Shown: piece by piece, positions 9,905-18,111 of the stretch | Position numbering within the stretch: position 1 is the first letter of the stretch | Layout of the letters: every line of letters begins with the position of its first letter | From: Gilvibacter sp. SZ-19 | GTDB taxonomy: Bacteria; Bacteroidota; Bacteroidia; Flavobacteriales; Flavobacteriaceae | Direction of reading: 5' to 3' | Length of the DNA stretch: 64,000 nucleotides | NCBI RefSeq assembly: GCF_002163875.1 | Contig: NZ_CP019333.1 | Location: 1,060,864 to 1,124,863 of the forward strand | Made by a program: the position numbers and the translations under genes | Notes under the pieces: generated by a model | Databases searched by the model: none | Told to the model about the DNA's origin: nothing | What the model saw: the letters and a program-made list of their open reading frames with translations, nothing else

Positions 9905-10353
9905 TCTTTTTTGGCCATCTTTTCTAGCAAGCTGATCTGCTTGTCCATTTTCTGAACCATGGCATCTAGGAGCTGAATGTTCTTTGGAGTGATCTCTGTT
10001 TGGTCTTTCGGGTCTTCCGATCGGTTTCTGATACGGTTCATCACCTTAACCACCAAAAAGACTGTAAAGCCTATGATCAGAAAATCTACCGAAGCTTCTA
10101 TGAATTTACCGTAACCAATGGCTATCTCTTCCGGATAAGTGATTCCGTCTGCCGTTACGGCCTCCCGAATGACCCATTTTTTGTTGGTCCAATTAACTCC
10201 GTCGGTTAAAAAAGAAAGTGGCGGCAGAAAGATCTCTTTAACCAATACGTCTACTACTTTGTTAAAGGCTGTTCCTATGATCACCCCTATGGCGATGTCT
10301 ATCATATTGCCTTTTACAGCGAATTCTTTGAATTCTGAAAATAATTTTCTCAT
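9901..10353 (-). CDS. mscL: Large-conductance mechanosensitive channel MscL
   Basis: 150 residues from the ATG at 10353, where the family begins with MRKLFSEFKEFAVKGN. The open frame extends upstream to 10509, but that part is non-conserved repeat-derived sequence, so the internal ATG is chosen. The first helix carries IDIAIGVIIGTAFNKVV, followed by a periplasmic loop, a second helix (FLIIGFTVFLVVKVMNRI) and a C-terminal amphipathic helix. Homopentamers open under membrane tension and release solutes on osmotic downshift. The neighbouring PutP may serve osmotic balance too, but that link is only positional. Confidence 0.95.
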   Translation of the reverse strand: MRKLFSEFKEFAVKGNMIDIAIGVIIGTAFNKVVDVLVKEIFLPPLSFLTDGVNWTNKKWVIREAVTADGITYPEEIAIGYGKFIEASVDFLIIGFTVFLVVKVMNRIRNRSEDPKDQTEITPKNIQLLDAMVQKMDKQISLLEKMAKKD

Positions 10354-10422
10354 TGTTTTTTGCTGCGGATTTGAATTGCGTTGTGATTGCAAATTACGGA
10401 TATGATTTTTACATGACTCTGT

Positions 10423-10910
10423 CGAAGTCTCATTTTTAAATGGACTCTTATAAAGTCGCGATTCCTGTTGCAACTGAGATTTTGATTGCAGCTTAACCCG
10501 CCCCTTCACCGTCTGTAATGAGCAAAGATCGGTCTGGTTATCGCGGTGAGTACCGCGTACCTTTTATTTTTCTTTTTATTCGATACTTTTTTCTTGACTT
10601 TTTCTATATGTCCTTTTTACCATTGCCTCTTTCTTGCCTTTTTACATGTCCTTTTTACCATTGCCGTAAAAAGGACCAAAAAGGTCTAGCGACGCTCTTT
10701 CGTCTCTAAAATCTACGCCAACCCCAGCCACAGATGTGTGGAGTACTCTCTCGGCTGCGCCTCGCCCCGATTCCACACATCTTTTATCCAACCGCTGCTG
10801 GCTTGATTTTCACGAAACTCAGTCGAAGTCGCGTTTATAAACGGATTTATATAAGGTCGCGATTCCCGTTGCAACTGAGATTTTGAATGCGATTAAACCC
10901 GCCGCCTGCC
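10423..10910 (+). repeat. Degenerate direct repeat of about 85 bp within the left repeat mosaic
   Basis: Two related copies lie at about 10423-10505 and 10822-10905. They share TCGAAGTC, then GTCGCGATTCC, GTTGCAACTGAGATTTTG and a TTAAxCCCGCC end. The function is unknown. They sit in gene-free sequence beside mscL. Confidence 0.7.
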
Positions 10911-11278
10911 CTGGTAAAACGAGGTTTGTTCGGTTCGATGTCGCAGAATGGCCGCAGCGCGGCCTGCGACTCAGAAAAACCGAGTGGTTTAGCGCTTCAG
11001 TGCTAAATTACCTCTCAAGGCGGCTAGACTTTTTTGCATACTTTTTTTGGCGATGAAAAAAAGTATGAAAAACAGGTACAAGGACCTGTCCTTGAAATAA
11101 AAGATTGCTTTTAAATGTCATCTCGATACATTGCTGAACGATGTTTCATAGAAACCAAACATCCAGTGGATGTTTGAGTGAAGCACCTGCGCTAGCAGCA
11201 GGCCGATTCTATGTCACCACTCGATGACCGTAAAAGTTCAGTTGCCATGGGCGCGACATTTTTTGACATAATGATTCG
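10510..11278. repeat. Left repeat mosaic (gene-free region between mscL and the YpdA gene)
   Basis: About 770 bases without a credible gene. Several blocks recur in the right mosaic (18112-18765). In direct orientation: TTATCGCGGTGAG.ACCGCG (10538), a block of about 58 bases at 10580-10637, TAAATGTCATCTCGATACA (11112) and the 24-base block at 11239-11262. In inverted orientation: 10679-10697, 10725-10800 and about 10925-11035. The composition is mixed and several parts form hairpins. It looks like a decayed or composite dispersed repeat family. The short open frame at 10518-10709 runs through repeat sequence and is not called. Confidence 0.75.
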
Positions 11279-11286
11279 TAAATTTG
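11279..11286 (+). promoter_or_regulatory. Putative -7 element upstream of the YpdA gene
   Basis: TAAATTTG fits TAnnTTTG and lies 6 bases before the start codon, so the message would be nearly leaderless. The only nearby TTG (11263-11265) is 13 bases away, too close for a standard -33, so this is tentative. Confidence 0.3.
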
Positions 11287-11292
11287 TGAAAG

Positions 11293-12258
11293 ATGGAAAA
11301 ATTCGATGTTCTTATAATTGGAGGAGGCCCAATAGGCATAGCTTGCGCCATAGAAGCGCAAAAGAAAAACCTGAAATACACCATAATAGAAAAGGGCTGT
11401 ATTGTAAATTCGCTTTACAATTACCCAGAAGGGATGAGCTTTTTTTCCACCTCAGAGAAGTTAGAAATAGACGGCATTCCTTTTATTTCTAAGAACGCCA
11501 AACCCCTTAAGGCCGAGGCCTTAGAATACTACCGCCGCATAGTGACCAGCCGTGATCTACGCATGCAACTCTTTGAGAAGGTTACGGAAGTAAAACGCCT
11601 CAACCCAGGCTTTGAAGTGCATACCTCAAAGGGCGCTTATTTGGCAGACAATATAGTGGTGGCCATTGGTTTTTACGACCTGCCCAATTTGCTCAACGTC
11701 CCTGGGGAAGAGCTTCCCAAGGTGGCCCACTATTACAACAACCCGCATTTCTATGCCCGCCAAGAAGTGGCCGTTGTGGGGGCGAGCAATTCTGCCGTAG
11801 ACGCAGCACTAGAAATTTACCGCAAAGGTGGCAACGTGACCATGATAGTGCGCGGAGACGACATAGGTGAACGTGTAAAATATTGGGTGCGCCCAGACAT
11901 AATAAACCGCATTGCCGAAGGCAGTATTAAGGCCCATTACAACACCAACATTACCGAGATCTTAGAAGACCGCATTAAACTCCGCGGCCCAGAAGGAGAT
12001 TTTGAACTGCCCAACGACTATGTGCTAGCCCTAACCGGCTACCAACCCAACTTTGCCTTTTTAGAAAACCTGGGCGTAGAACTCTCTAAAGACGCCTTGC
12101 GCAAACCCATTTATAACGAAGCCACTATGGAATCTAATCAGCCCGGCGTATACCTAGCCGGCGTAGTTTGTGGCGGCATGAAAACCAACGAGTGGTTTAT
12201 TGAGAATTCGAGGGTTCATGCGGGGATGATAGCTGAGAGCATAGCTCTCAGGAAATAA
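11293..12258 (+). CDS. ypdA: YpdA-type bacillithiol disulfide reductase (FAD/NAD(P)-binding)
   Basis: 321 residues. It has an N-terminal FAD dinucleotide motif IGGGPIG (9-15), a second NADPH-type motif VVGASNSAVDAALE near the middle, and a closing GVYLAGVVCGG segment that places the FAD tail. It lacks the CxxC of thioredoxin reductases, which together with the N-terminal EKGCIVNSLYNYP segment marks the YpdA/Bdr family, thought to reduce bacillithiol disulfide (BSSB) with NADPH. A bacilliredoxin of the same pathway is encoded at 54441. It stands alone between a repeat mosaic and the AT-rich operon. Confidence 0.85.
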   Translation: MEKFDVLIIGGGPIGIACAIEAQKKNLKYTIIEKGCIVNSLYNYPEGMSFFSTSEKLEIDGIPFISKNAKPLKAEALEYYRRIVTSRDLRMQLFEKVTEVKRLNPGFEVHTSKGAYLADNIVVAIGFYDLPNLLNVPGEELPKVAHYYNNPHFYARQEVAVVGASNSAVDAALEIYRKGGNVTMIVRGDDIGERVKYWVRPDIINRIAEGSIKAHYNTNITEILEDRIKLRGPEGDFELPNDYVLALTGYQPNFAFLENLGVELSKDALRKPIYNEATMESNQPGVYLAGVVCGGMKTNEWFIENSRVHAGMIAESIALRK

Positions 12259-12505
12259 CTTTTTTATATGATACTTTTTCGTGTAGGAATAATTTTATAT
12301 CACAGCACAACCCAATTTGATTAGGCACCATCTGCTTCTTTTTATATATGGAGTTGAATACTGTTTTTTTGTTCATTTTTACTGTATTAACGAATTTAGT
12401 CTTTCAAGCTTAGACACTATGTCCAAGCTTATGTCCAAGTTTAACAATATTTACTTTAATAACTATATTTGCTTGGACATTAAGATGAAGTTTATGTCCA
12501 AGATC
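12259..12505. repeat. Cluster of ATGTCCAAG repeats and a hairpin at the end of the AT-rich operon
   Basis: ATGTCCAAG occurs at 12419-12427, 12431-12439 (a 12-base tandem step) and 12494-12502, and inverted (CTTGGACAT) at 12472-12480. The last two form a 9-bp stem with a 13-base loop, 4 bases beyond the stop of the deaminase gene, so the hairpin may end that transcript, though no clear T-tract follows on that strand. The rest of the interval is AT-rich with no gene seen. Confidence 0.6.
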
Positions 12506-14005
12506 CTAAACTTTAGCAACATATTTATAATTAGGTGAAGTAGTTGGTTCTCCATTATCTTCAATAAGATTTAAATCTCTCATTTTAGCCAGATGTCTTT
12601 GAGCCTTTTTATATCCATAATCAAAATGATTAGCATATTGTCTCGTACTAACTTCTCCTTCAACTCTAATCCAATCTAGACCTTTTATTTCTTCATCATT
12701 TAATTCAGAAAGACCAGGAGTATCATCGATTCTTTTTAGAGCTTCATTACTTCTAGGAAAAGTGAAAATCATATAAGGCTCTTCATATTCAACTAATGGC
12801 AGAGGAATATCAAATTTTTCAGGAAGTTCCTTAATAGTTGAAAAACCTAAACCTCTTTGTTCAACCAACTCTAATTGATCAAAAACATACATAATTTTAG
12901 GATTTCTGCTTAAGGAAGGAGCGCTGAATTGTTTTATCTGTTCGATTTTTAATGGTTTTACAGGTTCACCAGGACTTTTAATAATTATGGCATCATCATT
13001 AATCTCAAAATAAATTGGAGCACCTTCAATGTCATAATCACGATGAACGATTGCATTAATAACAGCTTCTCTAAAAACCACTAAAGGATAATCATAAATT
13101 GTTCTGCGCTTTGCGCTTGACCTATCAATTTGCTTTCCTATTCGTGATTCATACCAACTTTGAATTTTGTCTACTTGCTCAATTAAAGAACCTTCAATAG
13201 TCTCAATATCCTCTCCTCTTCCTTCAGTTTTATACGTAGCTCTAATTAAAGCGTTAGCATAAGTATATTGGGGTTTGGTGCCAAATAACAATAAACCTAA
13301 ACCAGTAGGTTGATACTGGTTCTCTGCTTGCTTAATTAATCCTAATTGTTTAAATATTCGATAAAATTTCGATGTGCCATATTCAGCGTCAATTTTAGCT
13401 TTTTGAATAAAGTATTCAATTTGATTTTTATCTAAATCATCAAGATTGGCATTTGGTTCAAGTTCCTCTTTAGTTGAAAGGACCTTTTCAATTTTTTCAC
13501 TTTTGGCTGTTTTAGCTCTGTCTTCAGCTTCCTCAATAAACTGCTTGTTAGCTATACGTATTTGTTTTTGTAAGTCAGAAGGAAACATTTCAACTTCAAT
13601 CCCATTTTCAATTAGATAATTAATACCTTTTCTATCTACTTTTGGGTCTGGGTCTTCAATGCCAACATATACTTTCTTTATTCTTGCGTTTACAATTCGT
13701 TCAGCACAACCTAATTTAGGATGATTACGTGCACCTGGAGCACAAGGTTCTAATGTTGCAAACAAAACAGAGCCATTCAGGGGAATGGCTCTGTTCTTAC
13801 GTTCTAGCAAAGTGAATTCTGCGTGGTCACCTTCTCGAAGCTCTCCTCTAGATGCAGTTTCTACTGAACCATCAGGTTTTATTAGAACTGCTCCAACTTT
13901 TGGGCTTACTTTATCATCTCGAGGTTCTTGAATAGAGTCATTCATTACCTTAATGGCAAGCTCCATATATTCTCTTGAACTTTTTTTGTTTTCTTTTTTT
14001 GCCAT
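12506..14005 (-). CDS. RibD-like deaminase fused to GHKL (AlbA_2-type) ATPase and winged helix
   Basis: 499 residues. The first about 145 are a zinc deaminase of the RibD/CMP-deaminase fold: H61-A-E63, P87-C88 and C100 as zinc ligands and proton shuttle, then GIEDPDPKVDRKG and GIEV as in RibD. Residues about 190-420 resemble the ATP-binding half of COG2865/AlbA_2 regulators: FREAVINAIVHRDY (E313/N317 N-box), IIKSPGEP, and a G2-like EQRGLGFSTI. The tail (about 430-499) is a winged-helix-like segment. The usual N-terminal AlbA_2 DNA-binding domain is absent and the deaminase takes its place. It begins 8 bp after the methyltransferase stop in the same operon. It could be a nucleotide-depleting effector or a regulator; which one is not visible. 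Confidence 0.8.
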   Translation of the reverse strand: MAKKENKKSSREYMELAIKVMNDSIQEPRDDKVSPKVGAVLIKPDGSVETASRGELREGDHAEFTLLERKNRAIPLNGSVLFATLEPCAPGARNHPKLGCAERIVNARIKKVYVGIEDPDPKVDRKGINYLIENGIEVEMFPSDLQKQIRIANKQFIEEAEDRAKTAKSEKIEKVLSTKEELEPNANLDDLDKNQIEYFIQKAKIDAEYGTSKFYRIFKQLGLIKQAENQYQPTGLGLLLFGTKPQYTYANALIRATYKTEGRGEDIETIEGSLIEQVDKIQSWYESRIGKQIDRSSAKRRTIYDYPLVVFREAVINAIVHRDYDIEGAPIYFEINDDAIIIKSPGEPVKPLKIEQIKQFSAPSLSRNPKIMYVFDQLELVEQRGLGFSTIKELPEKFDIPLPLVEYEEPYMIFTFPRSNEALKRIDDTPGLSELNDEEIKGLDWIRVEGEVSTRQYANHFDYGYKKAQRHLAKMRDLNLIEDNGEPTTSPNYKYVAKV

Positions 14006-14013
14006 TTACTCAA

Positions 14014-15279
14014 TTACGTTTCATTAATTAAACTACCCATAAAATGTCTTGTGCTTTCTTGAATGAGTTTATAGGTCAAAACAGATTTACCGTTTATTCT
14101 GTTGTTGTTTTCAAAAGGATTGATATCAGATAAAATAACAATTCTATCAGTTGCGGTAGCCTTTCCTCTAGTTTCTCCCCAAATTCTTGTTGTTTTATCT
14201 ACTCCTTCAATGTAATCTGAAAAAACCCAGACATTTTTAAATAACTTATTCTCCTTTACCATCAATGAAAAGTCTCTAGCAAGCGGTATTACACTGTTCT
14301 TGGATCTTGCTACATCTCCAATAACAAATACGGCTACACCATCTGGTTTTAGCATTTTCTTGAATTCAAAAAGTGTTTTTTTCGAGAATTGAACCCATTG
14401 ATTAATGTTTAAGTCGTCATCTAGTTTTTCAGAAATTTCTATTGGGTCAGAATCCAAAAACCAAGAACGTATCCAATTTTGTTTTGCATAATTGACGATG
14501 CCTAAATATGGGGGAGATGTCAATATTAAATCTACCTTACCTATATGTTTTTTAAGCTTCTCTGATTTGGAAATTTCTTTGGCATCACATTCTAGAATGT
14601 AAGATTCTTTTTTCGGAGATTTATGCTTACTAAATACACGCTCAACTTTTTCTTTGAGAATATCGAAAACATTTCGCTTAACTCTATTTAGTTCTTTAGT
14701 TTGAACAAATCGTCTGACATACTCTGGTGACATACTAAAAGTATTTGGCATACTTATGGACAAATATCCAGAAGTGCCATCTTTGCGCTCTCCTCCATGC
14801 ATAATTCCTAATATTGCCCCGATCAAAAACTCATCGATAGCATTTTTTGATATTAGTAGAGTATCTTTGAGGTAACATAATTGAGCGAGAGTAGCTTGAT
14901 GAAAAATCAAATGAATTTCGTCAGATTCAGATTGAGCCTCGGGTAAATAAAGAGCGTAGTCATAATCACTTTCAAGTTCATTAATTCTTTCAATAATATC
15001 CTTTTTATTCAGTTTGTGACTCTTTGCCTTACATAAAGCAAGTGCTATTGGGTTCAAGTCTGAACCTATTGAATTCCTATTTAAAAGCCGACTCTCTAAA
15101 ATGGTTGTTCCTCTTCCAGAAAATGGATCGAAAACCAAGTCATTTTCATCAGTGAAATATTTTATGAAATATTTTGCAAGTGAAGGCGGGAAAGCTCCTA
15201 GATATGAACAAAGAGCATGTAAAGGGTCTGAATCACTTTTATCAGCCCAAGGTGTTACATGAATTTTTTCTCCTGTCAT
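14014..15279 (-). CDS. DNA methyltransferase (TSPPY type, N4-cytosine or N6-adenine)
   Basis: 421 residues. Near the N-terminus is a motif X-like helix (ALCSYLGAFPPSLAKYFI), then motif I as DPFSGRGTT (51-59) for SAM binding. A long helical middle part that may hold target recognition follows, then catalytic motif IV TSPPY at 254-258. The order X-I-TRD-IV is alpha-class-like. TSPPY is most common in N4-cytosine enzymes, but N6-adenine is possible. The start overlaps the end of the ATPase gene by 4 bp (ATGA), so translation is coupled. No restriction nuclease is encoded beside it. It probably marks self DNA within the defence operon. Confidence 0.88.
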   Translation of the reverse strand: MTGEKIHVTPWADKSDSDPLHALCSYLGAFPPSLAKYFIKYFTDENDLVFDPFSGRGTTILESRLLNRNSIGSDLNPIALALCKAKSHKLNKKDIIERINELESDYDYALYLPEAQSESDEIHLIFHQATLAQLCYLKDTLLISKNAIDEFLIGAILGIMHGGERKDGTSGYLSISMPNTFSMSPEYVRRFVQTKELNRVKRNVFDILKEKVERVFSKHKSPKKESYILECDAKEISKSEKLKKHIGKVDLILTSPPYLGIVNYAKQNWIRSWFLDSDPIEISEKLDDDLNINQWVQFSKKTLFEFKKMLKPDGVAVFVIGDVARSKNSVIPLARDFSLMVKENKLFKNVWVFSDYIEGVDKTTRIWGETRGKATATDRIVILSDINPFENNNRINGKSVLTYKLIQESTRHFMGSLINET

Positions 15280-17531
15280 TTTTCAGATGATTCTAATTCG
15301 ACACTTTCGATTATAATAGATTCGAAAAAGTCGTTTATCATTCCACAAACTGTTTCACTCGCATTCCTTAATTCCGATTCCTTAATTATTTCATAAGAAT
15401 CTGATGGAATTTCTTCATCATCTTCAGATAATAATTTTTCGGGATTGTTTTTATCTAGTACAAAAGCGTGAAAGGAAATATGTTCTAAATATTTGTTCTT
15501 AATATTTTGGACAGCTGCATCATTTTTTCTTTGGGCACGTTCTACAAGTTTTTGGAGATTTTTATTTTCCTCAGATACATAAATAACAACTTCATCTTTG
15601 TCACTAATTACGCTTGCAACACTATGTTCATTCCAATGGTTTTCTTCGAAAAATGGATGATCTTGACCAATAAAATCAACTCGGATGTTTGGAGATTTAT
15701 TTTTTCCATTGTTGCCATTTCCAGAATCTTCAGGTCTGTCCACAATTTTAATTTCAATTGAAGATGAAATTGACTTTTGCCCTATTGGCCGCAAATCAAG
15801 AGTTATTTCACCTTTATCATCAATTTCGGCATCTTCATTGGTTTTAAAATATGCAATTCCATAACCATTATTTACACGAGCAGTCCCAGTATAGGAACCA
15901 ATAGATTGTGGGTCAATAAATGCTGCAAAAGTTTCTGCTTTTGCAAAATAGTTAGGATGAGCGTCAGTTTTAAATTTTATTGAGAATGATTTATTCGCAT
16001 AAACTTCCTTTGGGGAAGGTGTTGTTATTTCAAAAAAAGTTGGAGGGTCCTCAAATGGAATCTCAGGTAGTTTTTTCGTCGGCGAACTTTCCCCAATAGT
16101 AGATGTTGTCACCGATGTTCCGCTACCTGAACTTTGCAAAAAAGTGTTAATCCTTCGAGCTAACCTTTTCTTTAAACTATCAAGCACCTGCGTATCATCT
16201 TTTGTAAAATACCTTTGTTTTCGATCTTGGTTTAGTTGTTGTAACTTATCATCTTCTTTCAACGTTTCAATCGTCAGTTTCCTTAACTCTTCAACTATTG
16301 CAGTATCTTTTAATGATTCACGAGTGCTACTAAATAGTTGTCTTTTTGAATCATTATCCAAATAATCAGTTTCAATATGTACGATTAAATATCTATCTAA
16401 ATAAGGTAACTTTAAATCGTTTTTGATTAAGCCATTGCCTAATGTCCCTTGTTTCTGTCCATTATGCGTTATGATGATTGGTTTAGATACACTTGCATAA
16501 TGCTTTATTCTTTCTCTTGGGTCTTTCCCAAGAGTATTTAAAACCCACCAATAAATGGTAACCTTTCCAGTTTTGAAGGTTAAAGTAACTTGGTTATGAT
16601 ATTCTCGATTTTCATTGTGTGTTAATAACCTATTGTTTCCCGTAACAGTTCTATTTACAGGTTTATCTTTACGACAATCTGAAATTGTAAAAGGAATAAT
16701 TGGGTCGAACATGTAGTTATGAGCTAAATACCATAAGCCTCTTTGTGGCGCTGTCATACTACCGCTATATTTACCCAAATCCATTAACACGTGTCGTACC
16801 AGAGTACCAGGTTCAAATGTATTGTCGTCAATTTCAATTGTAAATGGTTGACCTGTAGTTTTATCTAACATATACTCATACCATTCGTGCTTATCCTTGT
16901 CGATATCACCAGGATTAATTCGAACAATTGTGAAAGCTATTTTACTTTTTTTACGGTCATCGCTTTTAAAATGTGGTTTGGAAATGATAATTGTGTAGTT
17001 GTTATAAGCTAAAGCTGTTGAGCCACCTTGTCCAAAAGCACCCATTAAATGAAGCTTGCCAATCTTATTACTTCCATTTAAATCCAAAATAGTTTTGGAG
17101 AATTCTTCTGGCTCAAGACCAATTCCTTTATCACGAATTTCAACAGTTGGTTTGGAGTCTTTTCCTGAATTGAATAATGAGACTTTAACTTTATCAGAAA
17201 GCTCTTCAATTTTCTTATCTCGTCCCGATATTATTGAGGAAATTTTACCGTCTTCTATATTGAACCAGTTTTCAACAGCTTTACGAGGCGAACGAAAACC
17301 TTCAGGTTTACCTTGAATTTTCCATTCTTTTTCTAAAATAGCATCAATTGCGTTAGTTATCCTTTCAGTAACACCAGCCGCTGGGTCTGTTCCAATGTTT
17401 ATTGTGGCAAGATTATTTCTACGTTTACCAACATTTTCCCATAGTATTTTATTCGCTCCAATTTTTTTAATCACATTAGTAACTTCTTTCGGAGTATAAG
17501 CAGTTATAAGATCTTTAAATATTTCGTCCAT
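15276..17531 (-). CDS. GHKL (MORC/MutL/Hsp90-like) ATPase of a restriction-like system
   Basis: 751 residues. The Bergerat fold is clear: N-box ERITNAID (E56, N60), G1 box DKGIG (134-138), G2 box GAFGQGGST (164-172). A transducer-like region (about 230-410) follows, ending in RQLFSSTRE, then a helical linker (about 410-470) and a low-complexity Ser/Thr joint. A beta-rich Ig-like domain (about 495-620) and an alpha/beta C-terminal domain (about 640-751) close it. Prokaryotic MORC-like ATPases next to DNA methyltransferases are a known theme of restriction systems (Iyer, Abhiman and Aravind). ATP-driven dimer clamping on DNA is inferred. The start is 1 bp after the small upstream gene; the end overlaps the methyltransferase gene by 4 bp. 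Confidence 0.82.
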   Translation of the reverse strand: MDEIFKDLITAYTPKEVTNVIKKIGANKILWENVGKRRNNLATINIGTDPAAGVTERITNAIDAILEKEWKIQGKPEGFRSPRKAVENWFNIEDGKISSIISGRDKKIEELSDKVKVSLFNSGKDSKPTVEIRDKGIGLEPEEFSKTILDLNGSNKIGKLHLMGAFGQGGSTALAYNNYTIIISKPHFKSDDRKKSKIAFTIVRINPGDIDKDKHEWYEYMLDKTTGQPFTIEIDDNTFEPGTLVRHVLMDLGKYSGSMTAPQRGLWYLAHNYMFDPIIPFTISDCRKDKPVNRTVTGNNRLLTHNENREYHNQVTLTFKTGKVTIYWWVLNTLGKDPRERIKHYASVSKPIIITHNGQKQGTLGNGLIKNDLKLPYLDRYLIVHIETDYLDNDSKRQLFSSTRESLKDTAIVEELRKLTIETLKEDDKLQQLNQDRKQRYFTKDDTQVLDSLKKRLARRINTFLQSSGSGTSVTTSTIGESSPTKKLPEIPFEDPPTFFEITTPSPKEVYANKSFSIKFKTDAHPNYFAKAETFAAFIDPQSIGSYTGTARVNNGYGIAYFKTNEDAEIDDKGEITLDLRPIGQKSISSSIEIKIVDRPEDSGNGNNGKNKSPNIRVDFIGQDHPFFEENHWNEHSVASVISDKDEVVIYVSEENKNLQKLVERAQRKNDAAVQNIKNKYLEHISFHAFVLDKNNPEKLLSEDDEEIPSDSYEIIKESELRNASETVCGMINDFFESIIIESVELESSEK

Positions 17532-17532
17532 A

Positions 17533-17763
17533 TTAGAAATTGAATGATTCTGTGTTGCTTTTTAGATTCTTCCTGTAAAGAGTCTCCATTGTTTTTACTT
17601 CGTCTTTTATCGCCTTGATCATCTTATTTATGTCATCTTCATTGTATTCATAATTGTTTAAATTTGAACACTTTGATAGGCTTCGTAGACCTTTAAGTAT
17701 ATTGTCTACTCTACGCGACGCAACTCTCTTAAAACGGTCTTTTTTTAGTTCAGAATTTTCCAT
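17533..17763 (-). CDS. Small basic protein of the defence operon
   Basis: 76 residues from the ATG at 17763; the open frame runs to 17859, but the upstream part is a very AT-rich leader without protein character. The core RFKRVASRRVDNILKGLRSL, followed by SNLNNYEYNEDDINKMIKAI, resembles a conserved small family I associate from memory with restriction-modification neighbourhoods. The function of that family is not known to me. It is highly charged and mainly helical. It is the first gene of the operon and ends 1 bp before the ATPase gene, so it could be a regulator, antitoxin-like partner or specificity subunit. Confidence 0.65.
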   Translation of the reverse strand: MENSELKKDRFKRVASRRVDNILKGLRSLSKCSNLNNYEYNEDDINKMIKAIKDEVKTMETLYRKNLKSNTESFNF

Positions 17764-18111
17764 TATTTGATTTTCTGATATTATATGTGTAAAAATACAA
17801 TAATATAGTCTATATTTTAATAAATATGTGCACTTTTTAACAATGGTGAAATGAAACATCTATTGATTTGTACTCCGCGAGAAAAATAATATATGCTAGT
17901 GTAGTTGCTTCGCGTTTATTTGGTTTCGAAAAAATCATCGGTTTTTACCAAACCAAAAAACTCCCCACCCTCAAATCGTCTAGATTCAAGGAATGGGGAG
18001 TTTCTTGTCTTAGTCTAAATATAGCAATTAAAGTGTGTATTTATGAATTTGTAGTAAAGTTTAGCTTTTTGGTAGGTTTTTCTTTGTGGGATTCCGTAAT
18101 CATTAGACCGT
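17764..18111. other. AT-rich leader and intergenic region upstream of the defence operon
   Basis: About 350 bases without a gene. The part next to the small gene (17764-17860) is very AT-rich and should hold the operon promoter, but I see no clean TTG/TAnnTTTG pair. A hairpin with 10-bp arms (17958-17967 with 17994-18003, arm AAACTCCCCA) and a 26-base loop precedes TTTCTTGTCT, a possible weak terminator. Confidence 0.5.

Noticed and set aside
9901-10509. Long form of MscL starting at 10509
   Set aside because: The extra 52 residues are repeat-derived and unlike any MscL; the family start is at 10353.
10518-10709. Open frame of 63 codons in the left repeat mosaic
   Set aside because: It runs through sequence shared with the right mosaic, where a similar frame continues quite differently; a low-complexity Phe/Leu/Ser peptide from a repeat, not a gene.
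12417-12502. Iteron-type replication origin
   Set aside because: Only four short repeats, no replication gene and no DnaA box; the region is chromosomal.
12317-12538. Open frame of 73 codons over the ATGTCCAAG repeats
   Set aside because: The peptide is a product of AT-rich repeat sequence and overlaps the end of the deaminase gene on the other strand.
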